NCBI RefSeq assembly: GCF_034258515.1
Contig: NZ_CP139438.1
Location: 620,001 to 684,000 of the forward strand
Origin: Pseudarthrobacter oxydans
GTDB taxonomy: Bacteria; Actinomycetota; Actinomycetes; Actinomycetales; Micrococcaceae
Length of the DNA stretch: 64,000 bases
Reading direction: 5' to 3'
The notes beneath the pieces were generated by a model. That model saw nothing but the letters and a program-made list of their open reading frames with translations, was not told where the DNA came from and searched no databases. A program made the position numbers and the translations under genes. Numbering within the stretch: position 1 is the first letter of the stretch; the number at the start of each line of letters is the position of its first letter. Positions 62,261 to 64,000 of this stretch are shown in pieces.

Positions 62261-63484
62261 CTAATTGCCCGCGCTGTCCGGGAGGGTTGCTGCGGCCTCC
62301 AAAGCCATCCATGCCTGCAGCTGGGTGGAAAGTTCGACGGCGGTGCCCGCGGGGCAGGTTTCCCGTGCCGGCTTGGCGGCATGTACGGAGAAGATGCTTG
62401 CGCCGTTCCTTCCGGCGGCCTGGCCGGCTTCCGCGGGGCGCCGACCGGCCCAGAAGGCGCCTGCTGTGTCGGCCACCAGCGTGGCTGCGGTGCTGCGGGT
62501 CTGCGGGGACAGCCGGACATCGGCGGCCGCCAGCGCGAGGTAGCGGCAGAGGATCCCGGTGAACAGGCCGCCGTCGCCCGTGCCTTCGCACCGCAGGACG
62601 CGGCCCTCGCCGGGGGTTTGTGCGCCGGTGGGGGCCGGCACCGTCAGCAGCTGGTCCACCGCCTCCACCACGACTGCTGCCCGGGCAAGGTTCGCCTCCC
62701 CGCCCTGTTCCAGGAGGGCGCCCAGGACGGGGCCCTGGTTATAGGTGTAGACCGCCCGTTCAAGCACCACTTCGCCGGCCGCATTCAGCCGCGCCCCGTC
62801 AAGGTACAGGCCCTGGTCCGGGTCGAAGAGGGTGGCCCCCAGCCAGTCCAGCAGCGCCTGTGCCTTCCCGGGGCTGCCCGTCCGGGCGAAGTAGAGGGCG
62901 ACCGGCGCCGTGGCCGGGGTGTTCTTGAAATCCCGCGCCTTGCTCCAGAAAGCGCCGCCGCCCAGGTCGGCGGTGCACGCGGCCTCGAACTGGAGGGTGA
63001 GGGACTTCCGGACGCGCGCGTTGCGCCCGCGCCCCGGCCTGCGGGTCTCCTCGGCCAGCTTGTCGAGCCGGTGGGTGGCAAGCGCCAGCCAGGCCATGTC
63101 GTCGTAATAGCTGTTGACGAACGTGAAAGCGTTCCGCAGTCGGATGCCGGTGACCAGGCGGGAGGCGAGCCGCCCGGCGCTGGGGTGTTCCGGGCCGTTG
63201 AACCGCGCGGCCGGGGTGGCGCCGTAGCCGAGTTCCCGCCGCCCTGCATCAACCAGGCAGTCAACGTAATGGGCCTGCCACCAGTAATGCCAGGAGCCCG
63301 GGAGTGCGCCCTTCGGATCCCTGCGCCAGGAAGGTGGGGGCCACTGCACGGCACCGAGATGGGTGCCCGGCAGGAACAGGAGCCTCCTGCCGAAGAGCGT
63401 GGTCACCGATCGTGCAGCTTCATTTGCCCTGCCGTGCCAGTGGGAAAGATCCTGGCGGTCAGGGGCGGGCTCCGGACGCGTCAT
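62261..63484 (-). CDS. Glycoside hydrolase family 76 (alpha-1,6-mannanase type)
   Basis: (alpha/alpha)6-barrel hydrolase of 407 residues. The double aspartate in FVNSYYDDMAWLALA is the GH76 catalytic pair. NQGPVLGALLEQGGEANLAR and GDGGLFTGILCRYLALAA complete the pattern. I see no signal peptide from ATG 63484 (GGGTGGG upstream); the longer start at 63562 adds 26 residues, also without a clear signal. A cytoplasmic location is unusual for a mannanase. It may act on an intracellular mannoside. The gene is monocistronic here. Confidence 0.9.
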   Translation of the reverse strand: MTRPEPAPDRQDLSHWHGRANEAARSVTTLFGRRLLFLPGTHLGAVQWPPPSWRRDPKGALPGSWHYWWQAHYVDCLVDAGRRELGYGATPAARFNGPEHPSAGRLASRLVTGIRLRNAFTFVNSYYDDMAWLALATHRLDKLAEETRRPGRGRNARVRKSLTLQFEAACTADLGGGAFWSKARDFKNTPATAPVALYFARTGSPGKAQALLDWLGATLFDPDQGLYLDGARLNAAGEVVLERAVYTYNQGPVLGALLEQGGEANLARAAVVVEAVDQLLTVPAPTGAQTPGEGRVLRCEGTGDGGLFTGILCRYLALAAADVRLSPQTRSTAATLVADTAGAFWAGRRPAEAGQAAGRNGASIFSVHAAKPARETCPAGTAVELSTQLQAWMALEAAATLPDSAGN

Positions 63485-63619
63485 GAATCCCACCCTAGCC
63501 CGCTTCCTCCAGCCGGCCAGGAAGGCCCCGGTGATGCAGGCCTCGCGTATTTCAGTTAACATTCACTAACTAACCTCCGCGGCCGCCCTGCCATGGGGGA
63601 CGCGCATCAAGGAGGATGT

Positions 63620-64000
63620 ATGAACGTCAATGGCACTGTGGCGCTGGTGGCCGGGGGTGCCTCCGGCCTGGGGGCGGCAACAGCCCGGCGCCTGTTCGAC
63701 GACGGCGCTTCCGTGGTGCTGGTTGACCTCCCGTCGTCGGCAGGGGCTGCCCTCGCAGAAGAACTGAACGCGGCCGGCGCTCCAGGCAGGTCCGCCGTCT
63801 TTTCACCCGCGGACGTGACCAGCGAGTCCGAGGTCCAGGCCGCCGTCGCCGCCGCGGGCAGCCTTGGCCCGCTGCGGATCGTGGTGAACTGCGCCGGGAT
63901 CGCCACCCCCGGAAAGGTCCTGGGCCGGGACGGCGTGCTTCCGCTCGAGGCCTTCAACCGGGTCATCCAGGTGAACCTCATCGGCACCTTCAACGTGCTG
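63620..64000 (+). CDS. Short-chain dehydrogenase, 3-hydroxyacyl-CoA dehydrogenase-like (partial)
   Basis: NAD-dependent SDR enzyme whose 3' part lies beyond the window; 127 codons are visible. ATG 63620 follows AAGGAGG. The cofactor loop is VAGGASGLGAATARRLFDDG, Asp in VVLVDLPSS favours NAD, and NCAGIATPGKVLGRDGVLP with FNRVIQVNLIGTFNVL matches the type-2 3-hydroxyacyl-CoA dehydrogenase (HSD17B10-like) subgroup. The catalytic Ser-Tyr-Lys is not yet reached. A role in fatty acid or isoleucine breakdown is likely from the subgroup. Confidence 0.92.
   Translation, partial: MNVNGTVALVAGGASGLGAATARRLFDDGASVVLVDLPSSAGAALAEELNAAGAPGRSAVFSPADVTSESEVQAAVAAAGSLGPLRIVVNCAGIATPGKVLGRDGVLPLEAFNRVIQVNLIGTFNVL

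Overview
The window is high-GC, densely coded DNA with divergent, overlapping operons. Gene content points to an actinobacterium of the Micrococcaceae, most likely Arthrobacter, Pseudarthrobacter or Paenarthrobacter. Supporting signs are LysC with an internal beta-subunit start, a RamB-like regulator beside aceA/aceB, a DtxR-type iron box, a small SRP RNA next to dnaX, a Stealth family protein, GH76, and an ABC sugar importer with no ATPase of its own. The genus is inferred from content alone.

Layout. 1-1.1 kb: the 5' part of an OhrR/MarR-type repressor, a palindromic operator and two small paralogous proteins of unknown function. 1.2-10.3 kb: lysC, a three-gene ABC-2-type export operon, recR, dnaX and the 4.5S RNA gene. 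10.3-12.5 kb: a NIF3-insert-like protein, an insertion sequence with a frameshifted transposase, and tRNA-Ser(GGA). 12.5-26 kb: a DUF2236/MpaB protein with an unusual leader, an M23 peptidase with a long repeat tail, glutathione peroxidase, CpdA-like phosphodiesterase, Stealth protein, HAD hydrolase, a LytR_C protein, TetR, a DsbA/FrnE-like protein, GT4, a glycogen-debranching-like enzyme and GNAT.

26-37 kb is a catabolic island. A leftward operon (two sugar isomerase/epimerase-fold proteins and two Gfo/Idh/MocA oxidoreductases) diverges from a ROK regulator. Next come a rightward importer (binding protein and two permeases, no ATPase), a third Gfo/Idh/MocA enzyme and ThuA. The set fits uptake of a glycoside and its breakdown through 3-keto intermediates (Thu-like). 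37-39.3 kb: a 2-hydroxyacid dehydrogenase and an MFS carrier. 39.5-44.3 kb: the glyoxylate shunt (aceA, aceB) with its RamB-like regulator. 44.4-49.3 kb: response regulator, histidine kinase and an orphan TAXI binding protein, divergent from a 27-residue ORF coupled to an MHS-family carrier. 49.6-63.5 kb: a lipoprotein serpin, PdxK-like kinase, dienelactone hydrolase, Tgt, several small soluble proteins, an iron ABC importer with its DtxR-like box, and GH76. A short-chain dehydrogenase runs off the right edge.

Two families of dispersed palindromes stand out. Family A (four copies of about 100-120 bp at 39.3, 44.3, 49.4 and 51.0 kb) is a nested double hairpin at gene 3' ends. Family B (two copies of about 48 bp at 41.2 and 58.2 kb) is a single perfect hairpin. 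In both families the arm bases differ between copies while pairing is kept.
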